Part shown: positions 7,346-16,000 of the stretch, in pieces
Layout: the number at the start of each line of letters is the position of its first letter
How positions within the stretch are numbered: the first letter of the stretch is position 1
IMG/VR virus record: IMGVR_UViG_3300042373_001236
Location: 1 to 29,220 of that record
DNA: 29,220 bases
DNA from: a virus
Strand: one strand, 5' to 3'
Notes under the pieces: model-generated
Told to the model about the DNA's origin: nothing
Database searches by the model: none
The model's input: only the letters and a program-made list of their open reading frames with translations
Position numbers and translations under genes: made by a program

Positions 7346-7969
7346 TTAACCCGCAATCTCTTGCAATGTAATAGTTGAAGTTCCAAATATTCCAGTAAAA
7401 CCAGCACGGCGGTTTACAGAAACAATACCGCCAGCGGAATGGTGGCACATTTGTATCTTATAAGTAGTTGCACTAGTGGTAGATGGACTATCTAAGAAAG
7501 AGGTACTTATTGTTTTGTAATAGTTACCACCAGTAGTTCCGCCATCATGCAAAACAGAACCAAACCCGCCATATCCAGGATTTTGACTTGCACCAACTTC
7601 TGTTGCTCCTCGCAACATTCTTGCATAGCCAAAGTTACCACTATCAGATGAAGCACATAATGATATGGTAATAAGTACTTTATTTGAGGCACTTGACGGA
7701 GTTATTGAAGCGCTTAAACCAGTTACATCTGTGTAGGTGGTGCCTGTTGTAGCAACCCAATCATCAGTTTTGCGTGTATTGACAACCTGCAAAACAGTAC
7801 CTGATGCGTAATCAGAATACGATAATGTTTTCCACGCTGTACCATTCCAAATACACACAAGGTTTGTATCAGTCTCGTAAATCATCATGCCGTCAAACGG
7901 GTTAGCAGGACGATTAGTTGAAGTACAAACTCCAGGTTTCAAACCTTGTGTAGTAGCAGAAATGGTCAT
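7346..7969 (-). CDS. Tail fibre protein with shared N-terminal anchor, 207 aa
   Basis: Residues 1-47 carry the anchor LKPGVCTSTNRPANPFDGMM followed by IYETDTNLVCIWNGTAW, closely related to the start of the genes on either side. The rest is a beta domain (about 60-205) with ASNKVLITISLCASSDSG, GGTTGGNYYKTISTSFLDSP and a final FGTSTITLQEIAG, like the small jelly-roll tips found at the end of many phage fibres. Its ATG overlaps the previous gene's TGA (ATGA). Inferred: a short, alternative host-binding fibre tip. Confidence 0.75.
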   Translation of the reverse strand: MTISATTQGLKPGVCTSTNRPANPFDGMMIYETDTNLVCIWNGTAWKTLSYSDYASGTVLQVVNTRKTDDWVATTGTTYTDVTGLSASITPSSASNKVLITISLCASSDSGNFGYARMLRGATEVGASQNPGYGGFGSVLHDGGTTGGNYYKTISTSFLDSPSTTSATTYKIQMCHHSAGGIVSVNRRAGFTGIFGTSTITLQEIAG

Positions 7970-8982
7970 GCTATTACCAAACTACCAGAGGCTGTAAATG
8001 TATGGATTGTATATGTGCCCGATGTTGTTTTAGTTCCACCTGTAATCGTGTAACCAGTTGCATCTGTCGTTGTATATCGGCAAATTACAATACCTGAACC
8101 GCCAGCACCACCGTTTCCACCACCAGTTGCACCGCTTCCAATTCCACCTTGACCACCTCCGCCACCACCAGTGTTTGCAGTCCCTGCTGTACCAGCAGCA
8201 CCTTTACCACCTGCTCCACCTCCACCAGTGCCACCTGAGCCAGCAGAACCAGAAGTAGCGTTGTAAAGACCACCGCCTCCACCGCCAGCAAAATATGTTG
8301 CGGTGCCATTTATAGATGTTTGAACGCCAATACCACCGTTCCCAGTTGTATTTCCTGATGCTCCAGCGGCTCCTGCGCCACCTCCACCACCGCCTCGGTA
8401 AATTCCACCACTACTTCCGTATCCTCCTTCAAATCCTTGTCCAGTTGCACCAGAACCTCGATGTGAAGACTGCTCACCGCCACCACCGCCTCCAGAACCA
8501 CCGTTGGTAGGTGGATAGGCTGAGTCATAGTTACCACCACCACCTCCACCCAGTGATGTAATAGTGTGGAAAACTGTATTTGCTCCAGTAGCACCAACCA
8601 TAAATGCACCGTCTGGGTTCCCGCCAGCACCACCAGCACCAATAGTTACGGTATATGTTCCTATTGGCAAACCTAAAACAGATTCAATGGTGCCACCACC
8701 ACCAGTTGATTCGCCAACAACGGACGAGCGGTAACCACCTGCTCCACCAGCACCAGCATATGGTCTTCCACCGCCACCTCCGCCAGCAACAACAACATAT
8801 TCAATAGCAAGAGTGACTGAGTGTTTAAAACCTGCAGACCATGCAGTACCAAGCCACGCACGCACTAATTTTGTGTCAGTTTCAAAGATAGTTTGACCTA
8901 CAAAAGGTGACGCAGGGCGAGAAGTACTAGTGCATACACCTGTTCTAATAGAACCAAGACCGTAGGCAGAACTAAGACCCAT
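7966..8982 (-). CDS. Glycine-rich adhesin with shared N-terminal anchor, 338 aa
   Basis: Residues 1-48 are the third copy of the anchor (RTGVCTSTSRPASPFVGQTI, then FETDTKLVRAWLGTAW). A strand, IEYVVVAGGGGGG (about 59-71), opens a long glycine-rich domain with many GGAGG and GGGGGG runs; it closes with GGAGGSGIVICRYTT and a final YTIHTFTASGSLVIA strand. This is the phage Gly-rich domain also seen at 10012-10860 and 11816-12739. Known: such domains can form packed polyglycine-II helices with exposed loops that bind the host, as in phage S16 gp38. Inferred: a host adhesin. It is the only Gly-rich copy with the anchor, so it joins two of the fibre groups in this window. Confidence 0.8.
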   Translation of the reverse strand: MGLSSAYGLGSIRTGVCTSTSRPASPFVGQTIFETDTKLVRAWLGTAWSAGFKHSVTLAIEYVVVAGGGGGGRPYAGAGGAGGYRSSVVGESTGGGGTIESVLGLPIGTYTVTIGAGGAGGNPDGAFMVGATGANTVFHTITSLGGGGGGNYDSAYPPTNGGSGGGGGGEQSSHRGSGATGQGFEGGYGSSGGIYRGGGGGGAGAAGASGNTTGNGGIGVQTSINGTATYFAGGGGGGLYNATSGSAGSGGTGGGGAGGKGAAGTAGTANTGGGGGGQGGIGSGATGGGNGGAGGSGIVICRYTTTDATGYTITGGTKTTSGTYTIHTFTASGSLVIA

Positions 8983-9320
8983 TAGGCGGTTTGCTTCTCC
9001 CAGCCAACGGCTGTAACTGTTACTTTGGCGGCTGTATCTGACAAACCTTGCAGGGTTTCACCAGCGGCTAATACGATGGCGGTGTCAAACACCATAAGGT
9101 CGTTTGCGCCAATAGGTAGAGCCGACATAATGTGATACGACGGAGAAGCAGCAGAACCAATAGCCAAAGTCACAGTACGGTCAACCGTGTCTGTGTTTGC
9201 TATGATTAACTGCTTAATAATATCGGCATAGCCAGTTGCAGCGGTTACAATCGTGGTCGTAGATGTACCCAATTGGACTGGACCACCAAGCCGCGCTTCG
9301 TTTCTGTCTCCAATTGCCAT
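8982..9320 (-). CDS. Small beta-rich fibre-region protein (family T, copy 2)
   Basis: The protein has 112 residues. It shares with the 120-residue protein at 3122-3484 the GGPVQLGTSTTTIV-like entry, the IIKQLIIANTDTVDRTVTLAI strand pattern, SALPIGANDLMVFDTAIVLA and a C-terminal VTVTAVGWEK. The ATG directly follows the TAA of the short fibre gene, and the last two glycine codons of that gene (GGA GGA) provide the ribosome site. A Gly-rich adhesin follows with a TAATG overlap. Inferred: a structural all-beta virion protein of unknown exact role. Confidence 0.7.
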   Translation of the reverse strand: MAIGDRNEARLGGPVQLGTSTTTIVTAATGYADIIKQLIIANTDTVDRTVTLAIGSAASPSYHIMSALPIGANDLMVFDTAIVLAAGETLQGLSDTAAKVTVTAVGWEKQTA

Positions 9321-9665
9321 TTATCCTCCGATACTCATCGTCATAATTGCTCCCTCTGTAGTCGTTGAAAGACCGCCAGATGCAGGAATTATAGCCCATT
9401 TTACGCCTGAAGTGGTGCTGGAGTCAGCGGTAAGGACATAGGTATTAGACGCTCCAGCCGCTAGTTTCGCTGCAGTAATAGCGTCTGTTGCTATTTTTGC
9501 AGTAGTGACAGCATTTGATGCAAGTTGTGTAGCCGTGATTGATGCATCGGGAATCGATGGGACAATACCTTGAAGGACCCATGCAGTTCCGTTGTACTGC
9601 CAGTTTTTTCCGCCAGCAGAATAAGTTGCTCCGTTAGACGGGGAGTTAGGGAAATCTATAGCCAT
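9321..9665 (-). CDS. Short fibre protein with FPxSP N-terminus (family F, copy 2)
   Basis: The 114-residue protein starts [20 protein letters not shown]. It then has the helical or coiled-coil repeat [20 protein letters not shown]...DAITAAKLA, a known shaft element of phage fibres. The C-terminus ([20 protein letters not shown], then [10 protein letters not shown]) matches the end of the 1437-residue fibre ([20 protein letters not shown]...AMSIVFGG), so this looks like a giant fibre reduced to its two ends. Both proteins come just before a family T gene. Inferred: a short shaft protein. Confidence 0.75.
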   Translation of the reverse strand: MAIDFPNSPSNGATYSAGGKNWQYNGTAWVLQGIVPSIPDASITATQLASNAVTTAKIATDAITAAKLAAGASNTYVLTADSSTTSGVKWAIIPASGGLSTTTEGAIMTMSIGG

Positions 9666-10012
9666 TATGCTTCAATCTCTTTCCATTCCAAAATATCTTC
9701 ATCCCAATTATAGAACTTATCTCCCTCTGGTTTCGGATAGGGGGCTTGCCAATCATGATTCTCGTCAAGCGACCAACTAGGGTATGGTTGTGGCGAAATA
9801 AAAACATCAGTATCAACATCGTATGCGTACCCGATACCTGCATATTGCTTGCGGATGTTGTGGTTATACGAGGTACGAACACACTTTTGACCCACAAGTT
9901 CACCGTAATAGTTTTCCCAATCCGAAATACCGTCGACTACTTCATCTTCGTTTCGCCCCACAATCACTTGTGTAACAATATTGTTTTCATCTAGAAATGC
10001 GTAGTGCGCCAT
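9665..10012 (-). CDS. MAHF-type small fibre-region protein, 115 aa
   Basis: [61 protein letters not shown] and a final [13 protein letters not shown] are the hallmarks of a family widespread in cyanophages and other aquatic phages near fibre genes. It is a paralogue of the 122-residue protein at 11436-11804, with the same landmarks in the same order. It lacks the FCRNLLGG segment of that copy; VGQKCV takes its place. The function of the family is not established; its position suggests a fibre accessory or tip. Both ends overlap neighbours as TAATG. Confidence 0.8.
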   Translation of the reverse strand: MAHYAFLDENNIVTQVIVGRNEDEVVDGISDWENYYGELVGQKCVRTSYNHNIRKQYAGIGYAYDVDTDVFISPQPYPSWSLDENHDWQAPYPKPEGDKFYNWDEDILEWKEIEA

Positions 10013-10860
10013 TAGAATGTTATCGTTCCTGTTCCAGCCGTAAATGTGTAAACCCTGTAGCCAGCACGGCTTACTGTGCTAACAGAGTATGTAAGTCCTG
10101 CGCCAATTGTTGTTATTGGAAGGTATGAATCAGGATAAGCAACAATTACTACTCCCGAACCACCTGATGCACCGCTACCGCCATAAGTTGTTCCACCACC
10201 TCCACCACCTGTATTTGTTGAACCAGCAGTGGCAGAACCACCGTTTCCTCCACCACCTGAACCACCTGAACCACCGCTAGTAAAGTCGCCACCACCGCCT
10301 CCACCACCGCCACGGGTCACAGCAGTACCAGTAATTGAGTTAGATAGACCAGCACCACCATTACCACCAACAGTTGATGAACCGTTTCCACCGCCACCAC
10401 TTGCTCCACCACCACCACCTGCACCGTATTGTGATGCAGTGAAGTTTGCTCCACCTGATGTTCCTTGGTTTGCAGTTCCTGAACCACCAGATTTAGCGCT
10501 TGATGTACCTCCACAACCACCACCGCCTGAACCACCACTTGCTCCACTACTTCGTTCGTTCCAGTTACCACCACGACCACCACCAACGGAAGTGATAGAA
10601 CCAAGAACTGAATCAGAACCACTAGTTACTGCACCACCACCTCCACCAATAGTAACTGTGTATGCAGTTCCAGCAGTTATTGATAGTTGTGATTCAGAGG
10701 CACTGTTTGCACCTGATGTTCCAGTAGTTGTACGGTATCCGCCAGCACCTCCACCGCCACCACCAGTAAATGTTCCACCTCCACCGCCACCAGCAATAAC
10801 AAGATATTCAACTGTAGGTGTTACAGAGTCATAGGAGTTAGCGATGCCAATGATTTGCAC
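10012..10860 (-). CDS. Glycine-rich adhesin, 282 aa
   Basis: VEYLVIAGGGGGGTFTGGGG opens a glycine-rich domain that runs almost to the end, with blocks such as GGGGCGGTSS and TRGGGGGGGGDFTSGGSGG, then GASGGSGVVIVAYPDSY and the closing AGYRVYTFTAGTGTITF. It is a close relative of the Gly-rich domains at 7966-8982 and 11816-12739 but has only a very short N-terminus. I place the start at the GTG at 10860, two bases after the previous stop, as at other junctions here; a GTG at 10893 would add 11 residues and overlap the upstream gene. Inferred: a host-binding virion adhesin. Confidence 0.75.
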   Translation of the reverse strand: MQIIGIANSYDSVTPTVEYLVIAGGGGGGTFTGGGGGGAGGYRTTTGTSGANSASESQLSITAGTAYTVTIGGGGGAVTSGSDSVLGSITSVGGGRGGNWNERSSGASGGSGGGGCGGTSSAKSGGSGTANQGTSGGANFTASQYGAGGGGGASGGGGNGSSTVGGNGGAGLSNSITGTAVTRGGGGGGGGDFTSGGSGGSGGGGNGGSATAGSTNTGGGGGGTTYGGSGASGGSGVVIVAYPDSYLPITTIGAGLTYSVSTVSRAGYRVYTFTAGTGTITF

Positions 10861-10862
10861 GA

Positions 10863-11432
10863 CTATGCCGCCGTATTGCCGACTAAAACCCACTCATCAG
10901 AGTTAATTTTTATCAAAGTAGCCGCTGAGTATTGTCCGTTGAGTTTCAACTTAGAACCTTGCGAACGAAGCGTCACTCCAGCACCACCAACAGTAACCTG
11001 ACCAGCACCAAGTTGAACTATGTTTACTTGGTCGCCAATATCAAAAGCCACAGAAGCGTTGGTTGGGACAGTAAGAGAAATTGCCGAGGCGTTACTTAAT
11101 GTAACTAAATCGTGTGCATCACTAAGTGCGAGTGTGTATGTAGTTCCAGTTTGTGCATTTATAGTTAAGCCAGTCAATTTTGATGAACCAACAGACCTAT
11201 CAGCCAACTTCGTTTGCGTGACTGCGCTATTAGCAATATCCGCTTCAGCAACTGCTCCAGCAGCAATCTTTGCACTGGTTATAGCACTATCGGCTAATTC
11301 GGTTGTGCCGATAGAACCAACACCAACTGTAGTAGACCTAAGTTCCCAAATAGAGCCAGTCCATGTCCATGTACGAGCACCTACTGTGTAGGTATCATCA
11401 ACGCTTGGAGAGGAAGGAAAATTAAGGGACAT
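10863..11432 (-). CDS. Short fibre protein with FPxSP N-terminus (family F, copy 1)
   Basis: The 189-residue protein starts MSLNFPSSPSVDDTYTVGAR. It has a shaft of repeats, GTTELADSAITSAKIAAGAV then ADIANSAVTQTKLADRSVGS (about 41-85), which probably form a trimeric coiled shaft. The C-terminal domain (about 90-189) has TYTLALSDAHDLVTLSNASA, DQVNIVQLGAGQVTVGGAGV and LIKINSDEWVLVGNTAA, a small beta tip common at the end of phage fibres. It follows a MAHF-type gene (TAG, three bases, ATG) and is followed by a Gly-rich adhesin. Confidence 0.75.
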   Translation of the reverse strand: MSLNFPSSPSVDDTYTVGARTWTWTGSIWELRSTTVGVGSIGTTELADSAITSAKIAAGAVAEADIANSAVTQTKLADRSVGSSKLTGLTINAQTGTTYTLALSDAHDLVTLSNASAISLTVPTNASVAFDIGDQVNIVQLGAGQVTVGGAGVTLRSQGSKLKLNGQYSAATLIKINSDEWVLVGNTAA

Positions 11433-11435
11433 AGA

Positions 11436-11804
11436 CTATTCCGTCGGAATAACGAATTCCACCCACGATTGTCCGTCTTCGTCCCATGTGTACATTCCTT
11501 CTTCTGGGCGAGCGACAGGGGCTTCCCATTCAGTAGTTTCTTCATTGAGAGTCCATGATGGGAAGGGTTTTGGGGCGATGTATGCGTTTAGAGCAGAGTC
11601 ATACTTGTAGCCGATTCCTGCATAACGAGCACGCATGTTGCCGTTATATGAGGTCTGCTTCCATGTTCCGCCCAAAAGATTGCGACAGAATTCAGCGCCT
11701 ACGGCTTCTGATTCGTTGCCCTCTGAGTCTTTACAATCATCATTAGATACTACGATTACTCGCAATACAATGTTGTCTTCGCCAAGTTCTGCAAAATGTG
11801 CCAT
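11436..11804 (-). CDS. MAHF-type small fibre-region protein, 122 aa
   Basis: MAHFAELGEDNIVLRVIVVS, EFCRNLLGGTWKQTSYNGNM, RARYAGIGYKYDSALNAYIA, PKPFPSWTLNEETTEWEAP and MYTWDEDGQSWVE match the full pattern of a family common in cyanophages and other aquatic phages, located beside fibre genes. Its Trp/Tyr-rich second half suggests a ligand-binding or packing surface. A clear AAGGAGA ribosome site precedes the ATG at 11804. It is the fuller of two paralogues in this window. The role is unknown; fibre accessory is an inference from position. Confidence 0.85.
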   Translation of the reverse strand: MAHFAELGEDNIVLRVIVVSNDDCKDSEGNESEAVGAEFCRNLLGGTWKQTSYNGNMRARYAGIGYKYDSALNAYIAPKPFPSWTLNEETTEWEAPVARPEEGMYTWDEDGQSWVEFVIPTE

Positions 11805-11815
11805 GTTTTTTCTCC

Positions 11816-12739
11816 TTAGAAAGTTATACTGCCCGATGCAGTAAAAGTATATATCCGATAACCACCTGTGATTGCTACGGTTGGGGAACCAGTGGTTGCT
11901 GAAGCAATTGAGAATGTGGCGGGGTAGCGAATGACCACAACGCCAGACCCACCAGCACCACCAACTAGACCAGAATTGACACCACCGCCACCTCCACCTC
12001 CACCAGTGTTGGCGGTTCCTGAAGTGGCTGTTGTGGAGTTTGAACCGTTACCGCCACCGCCAGAACCACCCGAACCAGCAGAACCAGCACCCTGTCGTGA
12101 CCCACCACCTCCACCACCACCATATGCAATGGTGCTACCCGTTATTGACGAGTTGGTACCTGCACCACCATTGCCGCCATTTTGCCCTGACGCATTGCTG
12201 CCAGCGGAAGATGTACCACCACCACCACCACCAGGATAGCCAGTTGCAATATTTACGCCACTTCCTCCCCCAAACCCTTGATTTGTTGTCCCAGTTCCAC
12301 CAGCGTTATTGTAGCCACCACCACCTCCACAGCCACCATTTTTTGTATCTCCAGCACCATACTGAGCGCCATGCTCACCTCCTCCTCCACCAATACTTGT
12401 GATGGTTGAGAAAACACTATCTCCACCTTTGTACCCACCAGGTTCGGGCCAGAAACCAGCAGCACCGCCAGCACCTATTGTCACTGTGTATGCAGTGCCT
12501 GTCGTTATTGGAAATGATGCTTCTGCCGCACCACCACCACCAGAGGTTGCGCCAACCATGTTTGTTCGCATACCGCCTGCACCACCTCCAGCAGAGTTTC
12601 CACCCCCACCCGCTCCGACAACCAAATACTCAACTGTTCCCGTGGGACCCGTCAGAACAAGTTGCTGAAGGGTTGTGAAATTTAACATCCCATTCGTACT
12701 AGTTCGCTTCGGTCCAATAGAACCACCTGGTCCAGCCAT
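11816..12739 (-). CDS. Glycine-rich adhesin, 307 aa
   Basis: A short N-terminus (MAGPGGSIGPKRTSTNGMLN) leads to VEYLVVGAGGGGNSAGGGAG, then a glycine-rich domain (for example GGGGGGSRQGAGSAGSGGSG), then GGAGGSGVVVIRYPATF and the closing YRIYTFTASGSITF. This is the same domain plan as in the 338- and 282-residue proteins, with a different N-terminus. It starts with a TAATG overlap after a family T protein. Known: Gly-rich phage domains of this kind act as receptor-binding tips. Inferred: one of several alternative or combined adhesins of this virion. Confidence 0.8.
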   Translation of the reverse strand: MAGPGGSIGPKRTSTNGMLNFTTLQQLVLTGPTGTVEYLVVGAGGGGNSAGGGAGGMRTNMVGATSGGGGAAEASFPITTGTAYTVTIGAGGAAGFWPEPGGYKGGDSVFSTITSIGGGGGEHGAQYGAGDTKNGGCGGGGGYNNAGGTGTTNQGFGGGSGVNIATGYPGGGGGGTSSAGSNASGQNGGNGGAGTNSSITGSTIAYGGGGGGGSRQGAGSAGSGGSGGGGNGSNSTTATSGTANTGGGGGGGGVNSGLVGGAGGSGVVVIRYPATFSIASATTGSPTVAITGGYRIYTFTASGSITF

Positions 12740-13098
12740 TAACTAATCTCCTCATAACTACATACTGCTTCAAGGTCAGAGTTGGCAGATGCGGTAAGGC
12801 GTAATTCGTCGCCTTCTTCTAGATAAATAGATTTACTAATGACATCTAGCGTTGCGTCTGCTGGGACCGAAACAGTGTGGGCAATCTCGTAAGAAACAGA
12901 AGCAGAAGAACGGTACAAACCAACAGAGATGTCTGCGGCGTTCACGCCGTCAACATTTGCAACATATAGAGCATTTACTTTAAACACCTTGTTGCTTGAT
13001 GCGGCGTTTGTCACGATAGCCGTGGCGGCAGTAGTAACTTGCTGCACGGCAGTTTTGCCTGTGATAGTTGTTACATTGACTATATTTGGTGCTGTCAT
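12739..13098 (-). CDS. Small beta-rich fibre-region protein (family T, copy 1)
   Basis: The 119-residue protein starts MTAPNIVNVTTITGKTAVQQ. It has the same plan as the other two family T proteins: Thr/Val-rich start, then KVFKVNALYVANVDGVNAAD, EIAHTVSVPADATLDVISKS, then YLEEGDELRLTASANSDLEA and a short end. Similarity to the other two is in pattern more than in identity. The ribosome site is formed by the last two glycine codons (GGA GGA) of the giant fibre upstream, and a Gly-rich adhesin follows with TAATG. Structural role inferred. Confidence 0.65.
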   Translation of the reverse strand: MTAPNIVNVTTITGKTAVQQVTTAATAIVTNAASSNKVFKVNALYVANVDGVNAADISVGLYRSSASVSYEIAHTVSVPADATLDVISKSIYLEEGDELRLTASANSDLEAVCSYEEIS

Positions 13099-13099
13099 T

Positions 13100-16000
13100 T
13101 CATCCTCCGAAAACTATTGACATTGCGATTGCTTTACCTGTTGAAACTGGGGTAGCCCATTTTAGACCAGTAGCCGTAGAAGAATCAGCCGTTAAAACTG
13201 AACCATCAGAGCCAACAGCCAAATTGTCTAGAGCGTTATTTGCTGTACCCACAATCAAATCACCCTTGGCATCAGCAAGGTTGAATACCGTATTGGCCGC
13301 TACTGCTCCTACTTCAATCCATGTTGTTCCGAAGTAAACATAAGTACCGCCAGTATCAGAATTAAACCAAATCTGACCAGCGATAGGCGAGTTTGGTGAA
13401 GTCGTGGAAACGGTGGCACCCATTGCAGCAGCGCCAATTTCAATCCACGAGGAATCGTAATAAACAAAAGTTTGTGCTGTATCTGACTCAAACCATAAGT
13501 CACCAGCACTTGGTGACGCTGGTGCGGTGTCTGAAACGGTAACACTTGCTCCACCACCTGATGCTGAACCAGAAGTCCACACTGAACCGTTGTAAACAAG
13601 AACATCATTAATTGAGGGTGCTGATGCAGAGACATTTCCTATGTCATCTAGGAAATTAATTGTTGGAACTGCCGCAGGAATCCATGCAGAAGAAGCAGAG
13701 ACATACTTGAGGAAGTGGCCGTCGGTTGGAGCAGAAGCACTGACATCAGCAATGTTGTCAAGGTTAAGGGTTGTTGGTCCCCATGTTCCACCACTACCGC
13801 CACCAGGAGTAAACGCCAAGACTTGACCACTCGTACCCCAATATGGGTCAATCAAGAACGAATCAGAGCCGTTGCTGAATGTCAAGTTGTTAGCGTTTAG
13901 CAAGAAGTATGGACCATTATCTATGTCTGAACCAGAGAATTGGCTTGGCGTTATTTGCACCATGCCTTCTGTCGCTGAAGACATAGCAATATGGCTGTTG
14001 TAAGAAGTTATCGTTACATAATCAGTAGTGCCAGGTGTACCTAGGGTGAGGTCTTGACTATTTGCAATCCATGCAGATGCAGATGAAGACCAAATAAGGG
14101 GACTGTAATCAACGGGCGCAGAGGCGCTGACATTGCTCAAATCATCAAGCGTTGCGTTGAGCGCAACAGATGCAGACGAACCCTCTCCAGGGGTGTGCGT
14201 AATAGTGATTCCTGTTCCAGAAACAACATCAGCGACATAGTTGCCAGTCGTATCGGTTCCAAGGGCAACAGAGTTGGGCTGAATCGTTGCAGAAATATCA
14301 ACATTTGACGAGCCGTTGAATGAAACAGAACCCGATATATCTCCGCTTAGAGAAATAGTGCGTGGTGTTTGAAGTGTAGATGCAGTACTGGCGTTACCAA
14401 CTACTGGTGCCGTTACAGCCGCAAAAGTGACGCTGGCAGATGTAGAAACATCTTGACCTATAGCAACACTTGGCGTTGTTCCTTCACCTGGGGTGTGGGT
14501 AATCGTGACACCAGTGCCGCCACTTATATCTGCTACATAATTTCCTGTCGTCTGCGTACCAAGAGCAACAGTGTTATTTGGAAGACTTACTGTTCCAGTA
14601 AATGTTGGACTATCAATTGGTGCGTAGTATGAGCCGTCTTGCCCATCAAGTTTGTCAGCGTTAAGATTTGCGACAACAGTTGAAGACGAAACAGACATTG
14701 GAGCAGTGCCAGTTGTCTGGGTGAGAATAATGCTCTCCGCCTGGAACCTTGCATCGCTGTATGTTGCATCAGATGTGTTGATTGGCGATACTGGCTCTGG
14801 CTCGTATCCTTCAAAAACCTTAAATACTCCGTCGCTTGAATCTCGGAACAATCCAGCATGGCGGTATGTTCCGTCGTTGTAGTTGAAAGCAACACCCATG
14901 TCTGGGTTAGCACTTGCGCTAGTTGCATTTAGATAAACAAATGCAGACTCAACATCTAGGTTTGTTTCATTGAGGCGGGTGATAGTTCCCTGAACCTCCA
15001 TGTCACCCTGAACGATGAGGTGAGCAAATGTAACCGAAGCGCTAGTTTCCACGCTCTGGCCAATTGCAACCGTAGGGGTCGCTCCTTCACCAGAGTTGTT
15101 ACTGAGTGTTACACCAGTTCCAGCAGTCAGGCTTTGAACATAATCTCCAGCGGTATCAGTCCCAAGGTTGATTGTGTCGTTGACCCATACAGTTGATGCG
15201 CTGTTGTAACGCAAAAACTGTCCATCGGTTGGAGATGTTAAAACAACATCATGCATCCACTCAAGGTGGTTGTTACCAGGAATAATTCTGATTGCAATCT
15301 GACCAGAAGAAGCATGACGAACTGTAATGAATGCAACAGCAAGGTCGTGTTGTGGTCTTACATTTGTGAGTTTCCCATCAACGGTTGGGTGGGCAAAAAG
15401 GATGTCACCAGCAGCCCAAGTCTCGTCACCGACCGCAAGTGCACTGACGGTGCTTCCTCTTGTGTCAAGACCAGTTAGAGTTCCAAAACTCATCACTTCG
15501 CCGTTAACGCCGTTAGATATATTGCTTGTAGCAATGCCCATCGCACGAAGTTCTGAGTTTTCTGTTCCTGTTACTTGAAACGGTGCAACATCTATTCTTC
15601 CGCTAGGCTCTGCGCCAACAGCACCAACCAAGGTTCCTTTGAGTATTGTTGAGCCAGTATCATTCCTGACAAGGTATGTATTTGGGATGTTGCTGTTTAC
15701 CCAGTTGGTTCCGTCATACATCAATCCTTGGAATTGAATTGGAGAAGCAATTACAACATCTGAAATTTCATCAAGGATAACACCAGAGTTAACAACGCTT
15801 GCACTTATGGTTATATCTGAAGTTCCGTTAAAAGAAGCAGAACCGCTTAAGTCTCCACCGAGGGAGATGGTTCGTGCTGTCTCAAGCGCAGTTGCTGTAT
15901 CTGCATTTCCAGTCAAGTCACCAATTACATTTCCAGTTACTGGTGCTGAAACATGACTAAATGTCACAGAAGCGCTAGTGGCTACATCTTGTCCAATTGC

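Noticed and set aside
7344-7448. N-terminal extension of the 394-residue fibre
   Set aside because: It reads as an aromatic and Cys-rich run overlapping the previous gene; the ATG at 7343 restores the shared anchor right at the N-terminus.
10229-10834. Long plus-strand proline-rich open frame opposite the Gly-rich adhesin (also at 11931-12239 and 12399-12668)
   Set aside because: Reverse complement of glycine codons reads as proline codons; these frames have no ribosome sites or neighbours and mirror real Gly-rich genes on the minus strand.
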